Of a stretch of DNA of 64,000 bases, positions 57,484 to 64,000 are shown piece after piece. The first letter of the stretch is position 1; the number at the start of each line of letters is the position of its first letter. The notes beneath the pieces are model-generated. The model was not told where the DNA came from. It was given only the letters and a program-made list of their open reading frames with translations, and searched no databases. Source of the stretch: JAJAZB01 sp964244295 (GTDB lineage: Bacteria > Bacteroidota > Bacteroidia > Cytophagales > Spirosomataceae). The DNA lies in NCBI GenBank assembly GCA_964244295.1, contig CAXTIG010000034.1:1-64000 (forward strand). Direction: 5' to 3'. The translations under genes were made by a program, and so were the position numbers.

Positions 57484-60400
57484 TTACGCCGCCTCCACCA
57501 CCCGCTCCTCCTTCGTCGCTTCGGCGTGAGGCTTCGCATTCCTCGACAAATAACTGTACACCGCCGGGATGATGTACAGCGTCAGCGTGGTGGAAAACAC
57601 CAGCCCGCCCACCACGGCGATGCCCATCGAAACCCGGCTCTCCGACCCGGCTCCCAGCGCGAGGGCGATGGGCAGGATACCGAGGGCCGCGCAGAGGCTG
57701 GTCATCAGGATGGGCCGGAACCGGCTGGCGGCGGCTTCGAGCACGGCCGTTCGTTTGTCGAGGCCGTGTTCCTTGCGCTGGTTGGCAAATTCGACGATCA
57801 GAATCCCGTTTTTAGTGACCAATCCCACGAGGACAATAATCCCGATCTGAGAGAAAATGTTTAGCGTCTGGCTAAAATCCCAGAGCGAAAGAAAGGCCCC
57901 GCACACGGCCAGCGGCACGGTAAACAGAATGACGAGCGGGTCGATGAAACTCTCGAACTGGGCCGCCAGAATCAGGTAAATCAGGACCAGCGCCAACCCG
58001 AACGCGAAGTAGAGCGACGACGAACTTTCGCGGAATTGCCGCGAGGTGCCGTCGAGGGCCGTGGTGAAGGTTTCGTCGAGCACCTCAGCGCCGATGCGCT
58101 CCATTTCTTTGATGCCCTCGCCGAGGGTGACGTTCTTGGCCAGGTTGGCCGACACCGTGGCCGACACGTAGCGGTTGAAGCGGTACAGTTGCGGGGGGGT
58201 GCTTTGCTCGGTGATCCGCACGAGGTTGTCGAGTTGTACCAAATCGCCCCGGCTGCTTTTTACGTAAAGCGAGCGCAGGTCGGTGATGTCGTTGCGGTCG
58301 GGGCGGTCGATTTGCCCAATGATCTGGTACTGCTTCCCGCCCATCACGAAGTACCCGAACCGTCGCCCCGACAAGCCGAGTTGAAGCGTCTGGGCGACGT
58401 CCTGGATGGAAATACCCAGATTGCGGGCTTTTTCGCGGTCAATTTCGAGACGAATTTCTGGTTTGGTAAATTTCAGGTTTACGTCTACGGCCTGGAATTT
58501 ATCGCTGGCCTGGGCTTGCTGCTGAAAGATCGGCAAAACCGCTTTTAGCTTCTCGTAATTCGTAGCCTGAATCACGAACTGCACCGGCAGGCTCGCGCCC
58601 CGCTGCCCGGTGCTGATGGTCTGGTCCTGCGCAATGAACGTTTTTGCCCCGGTGAATTTTTTCAGCATCGGCGCGATTTCATCGGCAATCTGCTGCTGGG
58701 TTTTGGTGCGGTTGGTCGAGTCGTTCAGAATAATCCGGATCGTACCGGTATTGAGCGCCCCACTGCCCTGGCCCGGCGCGGTGTTGGTGGTGATGCCCAG
58801 CACTTCGCTCTTCGGAAACTGCTTGCGGATGTAGCTCGACACCTCGTCGGTGTAGCGCAGGGTGTAGTCGAACGTCGCCCCTTCGGGGGCCGTGGCCTGC
58901 ACCCGGAATCCGCCCCGGTCTTCGAGCGGAGCCAGTTCCGAGGGAATTGCCTCGGCCTGGATCATGTAGGCCACGATGCCCACGAAACCCACCATGAGTA
59001 CCCAAGCCAGCCAGCGCACGCGCATGAAGTCGTTGAGCGAATTTTCGTAGCCCCGGTTCAGCGCCTTAAAAAACGGCTCGGTTTTGCGGTAAAGCCAGGG
59101 TTGCTTACCCGCTTTCAGAATCCTCGAACTGAGCATGGGCGTGAGCGTGAGCGACACGAAGGCCGAAATCAGCACCGATCCGGCCACCACGATGCCAAAC
59201 TCCCGAAACAACCGCCCCGTAACGCCCTGCAAGAAAATGACCGGCAAAAACACCGCCGCCAGCGTAACCGTGGTGGAAATGACGGCGAAGTAAATCTCGC
59301 GCGAACCGGCCAGTGCGGCCTGGTACGGCGAGGCCCCTTCCTCGATTTTGGCGTAAATGTTTTCAAGCACCACGATGGCATCGTCCACGACCAGCCCAAT
59401 GGAAAGTACGATGGCCAGCAGCGTGAGAACGTTGATCGAAAATCCGCAGACGTACATGATAAAAAACGCTCCGATGAGCGACACCGGAATGGCCGTGAGC
59501 GGAATAATCGTGCTGCGCCAGTCGCGCAGGAAGAGGAAAATAATCAAAGCCACCAGCACAAAGGCGATGACGATGGTTTCTTGCACCTCCTTGATCGAAC
59601 GGCGTACTCCTTTCGTGTAATCGAAACCTAGAATGGTCTTTACGTCGGCCGGAACGTCCTTCTTGATCTGGATGAGCTTTTTGTAAATATTGTCGACGAT
59701 TTCAATCTGGTTGGCCCCCGGCTGCGGAATCACGGCAATGGCCAGCATGGCCTTGCCGTCGCGTTTGAGCAAGGTGCGCTCGTTTTCGGGGGCCAGTTCG
59801 GCGTGACCCACGTCGCGGAATTTCACCACACGGTCGGCTTCTTCGCGCAAAATCAGGTTGTTGAAATCCTCCGGGGTGGTTAGCCGACCCATCGTGCGTA
59901 CGGTTAGCTCCGTCATGGCCCCTTCCACGCTACCGGCGGGCAGTTCGATGTTCTGGGCGGCCAGCGCGTTGGCTACGTCCACCGCCGTCAGGCCGTAGGA
60001 AGCCAGCCGGACGGGATCGATTCTCAACCACATCGCGTATTTTTTCTCACCCCACATCAGCACGGTGCTCACGCCCGGAATGGTCTCGAATTTTTCTTTG
60101 AACGAGCGCACCCCAATCTCGTTGAGGTCGAGCAGCGAGCGCTCTTCGCTGGTGAGTTGGAGGAAATAAATCGGGTTGGCATCGGCATCGGCTTTGGCCA
60201 CCACGGGCGGGTCCACGTCTTTGGGCAGGTTGGCCAGCGAACGGGAAACGCGGTCGCGCACGTCGTTGGCGGCGTCTTCGATGTTGACGCTCAGTTCAAA
60301 CTCCACCGTGATCGTACTCCGCCCGTCGCGGCTGCTCGACGTGAGCGTGCGAATGCCCGAAATGCCGTTGATGCTTTCTTCGAGGGGCACCGTAATCTGC

Positions 60401-60585
60401 GACTCCACGATGTCGGCGTTGGCCCCCGTGTAGGCCGTCTGCACCGTCACCACGGGCAGGTCGATGCTCGGAAATTCGCGCACCCCAAGGTACGTCAGCC
60501 CGATGGCCCCGAACAAAATGATGACCACCGACATGACCAGGGCCAGGACGGGGCGCTTGATGGAGGTTTCGGAAAGAGAAGCCAT
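57484..60585 (-). CDS. RND-family efflux transporter permease
   Basis: 1033 residues, inner-membrane AcrB/MdtB/CusA-like pump driven by proton motive force. TM1 is followed by GVREFPSIDLPVVTV. TM4 carries the proton-relay Asp pair in IGLVVDDAIVVLENIYAKIE. VPLEESINGISGI and NLAKNVTLGEG are in the porter domains, with GLVTKNGILIVEFANQ in the C-terminal bundle. Length is complete. It follows its periplasmic adaptor by 157 bp; no TolC gene is in the window. The substrate is undetermined, but HAE-1-type (organic molecules) rather than metal, because metal-binding Met clusters are not evident. Confidence 0.93.
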   Translation of the reverse strand: MASLSETSIKRPVLALVMSVVIILFGAIGLTYLGVREFPSIDLPVVTVQTAYTGANADIVESQITVPLEESINGISGIRTLTSSSRDGRSTITVEFELSVNIEDAANDVRDRVSRSLANLPKDVDPPVVAKADADANPIYFLQLTSEERSLLDLNEIGVRSFKEKFETIPGVSTVLMWGEKKYAMWLRIDPVRLASYGLTAVDVANALAAQNIELPAGSVEGAMTELTVRTMGRLTTPEDFNNLILREEADRVVKFRDVGHAELAPENERTLLKRDGKAMLAIAVIPQPGANQIEIVDNIYKKLIQIKKDVPADVKTILGFDYTKGVRRSIKEVQETIVIAFVLVALIIFLFLRDWRSTIIPLTAIPVSLIGAFFIMYVCGFSINVLTLLAIVLSIGLVVDDAIVVLENIYAKIEEGASPYQAALAGSREIYFAVISTTVTLAAVFLPVIFLQGVTGRLFREFGIVVAGSVLISAFVSLTLTPMLSSRILKAGKQPWLYRKTEPFFKALNRGYENSLNDFMRVRWLAWVLMVGFVGIVAYMIQAEAIPSELAPLEDRGGFRVQATAPEGATFDYTLRYTDEVSSYIRKQFPKSEVLGITTNTAPGQGSGALNTGTIRIILNDSTNRTKTQQQIADEIAPMLKKFTGAKTFIAQDQTISTGQRGASLPVQFVIQATNYEKLKAVLPIFQQQAQASDKFQAVDVNLKFTKPEIRLEIDREKARNLGISIQDVAQTLQLGLSGRRFGYFVMGGKQYQIIGQIDRPDRNDITDLRSLYVKSSRGDLVQLDNLVRITEQSTPPQLYRFNRYVSATVSANLAKNVTLGEGIKEMERIGAEVLDETFTTALDGTSRQFRESSSSLYFAFGLALVLIYLILAAQFESFIDPLVILFTVPLAVCGAFLSLWDFSQTLNIFSQIGIIVLVGLVTKNGILIVEFANQRKEHGLDKRTAVLEAAASRFRPILMTSLCAALGILPIALALGAGSESRVSMGIAVVGGLVFSTTLTLYIIPAVYSYLSRNAKPHAEATKEERVVEAA

Positions 60586-60665
60586 CGGTTCGATTGAAAA
60601 TGGGTTTACAAAAACGAGTTGTTGCGTTGGAAACCTTTGTCTTTCTGATTCATTTCCCCAGCGCG

Positions 60666-60728
60666 CATTGCGAGCGGAATTCGCCCATTTTCGCTTCGCT
60701 CATCTGGGCGAACTCCGCTCGCAATGAT
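60666..60728. repeat. Inverted repeat, CATTGCGAGCGGA seed
   Basis: CATTGCGAGCGGA-TTCGCCC pairs with GGGCGAA-CTCCGCTCGCAATG. It lies between adaptor and pump of the RND operon. Confidence 0.8.
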
Positions 60729-60742
60729 GGGTTGAGGAGGTA

Positions 60743-61846
60743 CTAATTCTTGATTCCTAATTCCACCTCCACCTCTCCCCCATTCTTGACCTGTTGCACG
60801 CCCGTCGTGATGAGCGTGTCGCCGATGGTCAACCCCCGGCTCACTTCCACTTCGTGGTCGCCGCGCAGGCCGAGTTCAACTTTTCGGGAAACCGCTTTCC
60901 CGCCGTTTACCAAAAAAACGCTCTGCCCGTTCAGATCGGGAATGACGGCTTCGGTGGGCACCAGAATGGCCCGGGGTTTGGAGGAAAGCACCACGTCGAT
61001 TTTGGCAAACGCCCCCGGAATCAGCACCCCGCCGGGGTTGGGACTGGTGGCCCGGAGTTGGAGCGTCCGGGTTTGGGGGTCGATTTTGGGGTCGATGGCG
61101 TACACGGTGCCCGTAAAGATTTTCTCGGAATCTTCGACCGAAAACTGCACCCGGCTGCCCCGGCGCACCGCCGAGGCGTACTTGGCGGGCACCGAAAAAT
61201 CGAGCTTGGCCGGACTAGTGCTGGTGAGCGTAGCGATGGGCGACGCGGGCGAAATGTAGCTCCCCAAACTCACCGAGCGCAGGCCGACGGTGCCGTCGAA
61301 GGGCGCTTTCAGCACGGTTTTGGCAACCTGCGCTTTCACGTTCTGAATGTCGGCCTCGTAGCTCTGCACGTTGCTGAGGCTGATGTCGTACTCCTGCTGG
61401 CTGATGGCCTGCCGGGCCAGGAGGCGGCGTTGCCGGTCTTCGATGCCCTGGGCCAGCTTTTTCTGATTTTCGAGTTTGCTGAGTTGGGCCAGGAGGTCGT
61501 CGTCGTTGAGGCGCAGCAGCACGGTGCCCTGGCGCACGGCCTCGCCCTCGCGGATGAAAAGCTGGATGATTTTGCCGGAAACTTCGCTGTGCAGTTCCAC
61601 CTCTTCGTTGGCCCGGATGGAACCGGTGGTTTTCACCAAATTGTTGAGCAACTCCGATTGGATCACCATCACCCGCACGGAGGTTTTACCGCCCGCCCCA
61701 CCCGCTTTGGCCGCACCGACTTCGGGTTTCGCGCCTTTTTCGCCGGGTTTGGCAACGAGGTAGGTTTTCAGACGCGGGTAAAATACCATGGCCAGGATGA
61801 GCAGCAACGCGGAAACGGAGAGCAGAGCGCGGGTCAATTTTTTCAT
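60743..61846 (-). CDS. RND efflux periplasmic adaptor (membrane-fusion) protein
   Basis: 367 residues from the ATG at 61846 (MKKLTRALLSVSALLLILAM), one N-terminal membrane anchor. Order: lipoyl-like half (TTGSIRANEEVELHSEVSGK), helical hairpin (about 120-170, LSKLENQKKLAQGIEDRQRR), lipoyl second half (APFDGTVGLRSVSLGSYISP), beta-barrel (GTVYAIDPKIDPQTRTLQLR) and membrane-proximal domain (VPTEAVIPDLNGQSVFLVNG). An alternative ATG at 61870 sits right after a perfect promoter box, so eight extra residues and leaderless translation are possible. Confidence 0.9.
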   Translation of the reverse strand: MKKLTRALLSVSALLLILAMVFYPRLKTYLVAKPGEKGAKPEVGAAKAGGAGGKTSVRVMVIQSELLNNLVKTTGSIRANEEVELHSEVSGKIIQLFIREGEAVRQGTVLLRLNDDDLLAQLSKLENQKKLAQGIEDRQRRLLARQAISQQEYDISLSNVQSYEADIQNVKAQVAKTVLKAPFDGTVGLRSVSLGSYISPASPIATLTSTSPAKLDFSVPAKYASAVRRGSRVQFSVEDSEKIFTGTVYAIDPKIDPQTRTLQLRATSPNPGGVLIPGAFAKIDVVLSSKPRAILVPTEAVIPDLNGQSVFLVNGGKAVSRKVELGLRGDHEVEVSRGLTIGDTLITTGVQQVKNGGEVEVELGIKN

Positions 61847-61878
61847 GGGAAAGACGTGGGCAGGGAGCATCCCCGTCT

Positions 61879-61886
61879 CAAAATTA
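61879..61886 (-). promoter_or_regulatory. -7 box of the RND operon
   Basis: TAATTTTG on the minus strand matches TAnnTTTG exactly; the first ATG (61870) is eight bases downstream and the preferred one (61846) 32. Confidence 0.5.
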
Positions 61887-61983
61887 CCACAGAACGGGCA
61901 GACGGGGAAAACAAGATTCTTTTCCCGACCAAACCGTTTTTTATGGCGACCAGAGGGGGGTTTCAGCCTTTTCTAAAACGCGT

Positions 61984-62018
61984 CGTGCCGACAAATCCTT
62001 TGCAGACTTGTCGGCACG
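61984..62018. terminator. Hairpin ending the SusD/lipoprotein operon
   Basis: CGTGCCGACAA (61984-61994) and TTGTCGGCACG (62008-62018) are perfect complements 23 bases after the lipoprotein stop on the minus strand. No long T-run follows. Confidence 0.6.
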
Positions 62019-62040
62019 AGCGAAGTGAAAGTGTATTTTC

Positions 62041-62511
62041 TTACATCGTAATCCGATACCCAACGCGCTTGTAATTTTCGTTAGGGCCGATGTCGCTGCC
62101 GTTGCCTTCGAGCACCAACACGAGCGTCACCGAAGCCCCAGTCTGGGTCGGCGCTTTGAGAATGGTAACGGGCAGGCTGACAATGCTGGTTTTGGCAGGA
62201 ATGGTCAGTGTGTTGCCGCTCAATTGGTAATTCACGCCGTCTTTGGCGGTCGATTCGGCGGCATCCACCGAAAAGCGAATGGTTTGATCGCTATCGCGTT
62301 GGGCACCCACCAAATTTACTTGCAACGTTTGCGCACCCAAGCCATTGGCGGCAGTGATGAGCGGGTATGTTTTGCCCAGGGCCGGAGAGCGAACCACGGC
62401 ATCCTGAAACTCAACGACGGCTTTGTCGTACACGATTGTGTTGTCTTTAAAACACGCCCCGAGCGTCAGCGCTGCGGTAAGCAGCAAAATGAGGTTGAAC
62501 GTTTTTTTCAT
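62041..62511 (-). CDS. SusD-linked surface lipoprotein (Calx-beta/DUF4843-like)
   Basis: 156 residues, signal MKKTFNLILLLTAALTLGAC with lipobox LGAC. The mature part has an immunoglobulin-like repeat: AVVEFQDAVVRSP, DQTIRFSVDAAESTAKDGVN, TLTIPAKTSIVSLPVTIL and ASVTLVLVLEGN, matching small lipoproteins that follow SusD in Bacteroidota uptake loci. Such proteins may bind a glycan or peptide ligand at the cell surface. 76 bp after the SusD gene. Confidence 0.8.
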   Translation of the reverse strand: MKKTFNLILLLTAALTLGACFKDNTIVYDKAVVEFQDAVVRSPALGKTYPLITAANGLGAQTLQVNLVGAQRDSDQTIRFSVDAAESTAKDGVNYQLSGNTLTIPAKTSIVSLPVTILKAPTQTGASVTLVLVLEGNGSDIGPNENYKRVGYRITM

Positions 62512-62587
62512 GGAAAAAGTGGTTTACGATTTTTTGATTTACAGTTAAAGTCCGTCGTGGCGCAACCGAAAGTCAAAACTTCATTTT

Positions 62588-64000
62588 TCAATATCCAAAA
62601 TTCTGTTTCAGATTCGAGTTAGCCTGGATTTCGCGGGTGGGAATCGGGGCCAGAATACGGAAATCGCTGTAAGCCAGCGTCTGTACCGGGGCAGCTTTAA
62701 CGACATCTCGCCCCAGGCGCTTGAGGTCAAACCAGCGCTGGCCTTCAAAGGCAAATTCCAACCGACGCTGCCGCAGAATTTCATTCAGTAGCGCATCGCC
62801 GCTCAGACCCGTTGCCGCCCGTAACCCGGCGCGGGTACGGATAGCATTGAGATCGGTCAGGGCCGTAGCGGCATTGCCCAGGCGGTAGTTAGCTTCGGCC
62901 CGGTTGAGGTACATCTCCGAGATTCGGAACACGGGAATGTTGTCGAGATTGACCTGCCCGCTACGCCCGAAAAACTTCGTCACTTCTATTTCTGCCGTGC
63001 CCCGGCCCGTCGTACCGAGTTCGTACAACTGGCGGCGCACATCGAGAACGGCCTTCGTGACCGAGTCTTTTTCCAGTTCCAAATCATCCAGCAGCGACTT
63101 GGTCGGCACTAAATCGCCAAACCCACCGGTGCGGGCACGATTGCCCAGTTCAACTAGCGTCGTGTAGGTAGTCTGGAGGGAGGTGTTCACGCCGATGTTT
63201 TCATTAATTTGGTATTGAATCTCGAACATCGACTCGGGATGGGTGGCCGTCCGCCAAGCTCCTACGTAGTTGTCACGGGTTTGGAAGCGACCGCTTCCCG
63301 TAGCCGTAGCCAGCGCCTCGGTGGCGTACTTGACCACGTTGGCGTTGTCGCCGTTGTAAAGCGCCACGCGCGAAAACAACGCTCGTGCCGCGCCCTTGTT
63401 GGCGTAGGCGGTGGTAAGGGTTACTTTATCGAGGCGTTCGATGGCCGCCGTCAGGTCGGCATAAATTTGCTTGTACACGTCGGCAATGGGCGCACGGGTG
63501 GGGAGTTGTAACTGATCGGCGTTGATCACGCCCTTCAGCACCAGCGGCACCCCGCCCCGGTTCACCTGTTGCAGGTCGGGCCGCAGAGCCAGGGCGGTAG
63601 GGTCATAGGCGTAGGCCCGCATCAAGTCGAAGTACATCAACGCCCGCAGAAAATACGCCTGTCCTTCAACGGAATTGCGGGTAGCGTCGGGAAGCGTCGT
63701 CAGGGCCGTGGAGCCTTCTAGAATCAGGTTAGTCTGGTTGATGGCGTAGTAGCTGGTTTGCCAGTTAAGAAACTGTGCCCCGGCTTGGTTCTGGTACTCA
63801 GCGTTGAGTCGGCCCGATTTATTGGTAGCTCGGCCGTTGTCGGCGAGGGCATCGGGAATAGCGATGAAGTCCCGGCCATACAACAGGGTACTTTGGAGAC
63901 GGTCGTACACGCCCGTCAGAGCGGCCTGCAAGCCCTCAGGGGTATTTACGGCGGTTTCCGAATCAATGGATTGCCGGGGTGTTACGTCGAGCAGGCCCTT
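62588..64000 (-). CDS. RagB/SusD-family outer-membrane uptake lipoprotein (N-terminus outside window)
   Basis: The frame is open to the right edge of the window (LDVTPRQSIDSETAV lies near the edge, the usual sequence just after the lipoprotein signal), so only the signal is missing. About 470 residues are visible. SusD marks: TPEGLQAALTGVYDRLQ, VEGQAYFLRALMYFDLMRAY, TPR-like helices, FRISEMYLNRAEANYRLGNA, LNAIRTRAGL, ILRQRRLEFAFEGQRWFDLK and NSNLKQNFGY at the C-terminus. It caps a TonB-dependent SusC porin, expected just beyond the window. Ligand is not predictable. Confidence 0.93.
   Translation of the reverse strand, partial: KGLLDVTPRQSIDSETAVNTPEGLQAALTGVYDRLQSTLLYGRDFIAIPDALADNGRATNKSGRLNAEYQNQAGAQFLNWQTSYYAINQTNLILEGSTALTTLPDATRNSVEGQAYFLRALMYFDLMRAYAYDPTALALRPDLQQVNRGGVPLVLKGVINADQLQLPTRAPIADVYKQIYADLTAAIERLDKVTLTTAYANKGAARALFSRVALYNGDNANVVKYATEALATATGSGRFQTRDNYVGAWRTATHPESMFEIQYQINENIGVNTSLQTTYTTLVELGNRARTGGFGDLVPTKSLLDDLELEKDSVTKAVLDVRRQLYELGTTGRGTAEIEVTKFFGRSGQVNLDNIPVFRISEMYLNRAEANYRLGNAATALTDLNAIRTRAGLRAATGLSGDALLNEILRQRRLEFAFEGQRWFDLKRLGRDVVKAAPVQTLAYSDFRILAPIPTREIQANSNLKQNFGY

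Noticed and set aside
1..64000. CRISPR arrays, tRNA or rRNA genes
   Set aside because: No regularly spaced direct repeats of 25-40 bp with unique spacers and no convincing tRNA or rRNA signature were found on either strand.

Overview
The window looks like chromosomal DNA from a Bacteroidota member of the order Cytophagales. The signs are a gliding/type IX secretion gene set (gldG, porT, one secreted protein with a type IX sorting domain), a RagB/SusD outer-membrane lipoprotein at the right edge, CarboxypepD_reg-like modules, many lipoproteins, Bacteroidota-type TAnnTTTG promoter boxes, and almost no Shine-Dalgarno sites. Base composition is GC-rich nearly throughout. The exception is the first ~0.8 kb, which is clearly AT-rich. 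I cannot name the genus from sequence alone.

Layout. 1-1.6 kb is an accessory scar: a DUF5677-like gene cut by the window edge, a 21-bp tandem array, a truncated methyltransferase, an inverted-repeat element and the 3' end of an IS5-type transposase. 1.6-15.2 kb is mostly housekeeping: mazG, a type IX cargo protein, recJ, lptB, recO, a MuiA-family protein, an MFS transporter with a NagA-like deacetylase, an OmpA-like protein and an aminotransferase. 15.1-16.4 kb holds small ORFs and an antisense gene fragment. 16.4-19.8 kb carries gldG, porT and ubiE/menG. 19.9-25.7 kb is rich in Gfo/Idh/MocA oxidoreductases (three) plus a TIM-barrel isomerase. 25.9-27.8 kb has a flavin reductase and ispH. 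27.9-33.9 kb is a four-gene minus-strand operon: ECF sigma factor, single-span TPR membrane protein, subtilisin-like S8 protease without a signal peptide, and a TPR-CHAT (caspase-like) protease with a C-terminal membrane anchor. 34.1-38.2 kb is a run of small secreted or lipoprotein genes, one of them a frameshifted Kelch-like gene. 38.5-49.1 kb has an esterase, an SNase-like protein, an amidase, an orphan MjaI-type restriction endonuclease, rmuC, a GT39-like protein fused to MORN repeats and an Hdr-like iron-sulfur pair. 49.2-57.3 kb encodes three GMC oxidoreductases with a 3Fe-4S cysteine motif, one gluconate-2-dehydrogenase subunit-3-like Tat protein, an SMP-30 lactonase-like protein and two toxin-antitoxin loci, one of them broken. 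57.5-64 kb has an RND efflux pair and the end of a SusCD-type uptake operon.

How the genes fit together. The sigma/TPR-membrane/S8/CHAT operon is the best candidate for an uncharacterised system: a regulated two-protease cascade, possibly stress-, death- or defence-related. The GMC/subunit-3 proteins and the Tat-exported Gfo/Idh/TIM-barrel proteins could form a periplasmic 3-keto-sugar oxidation and processing route. About twenty intergenic inverted repeats built from a few recurring seed sequences separate the transcription units.
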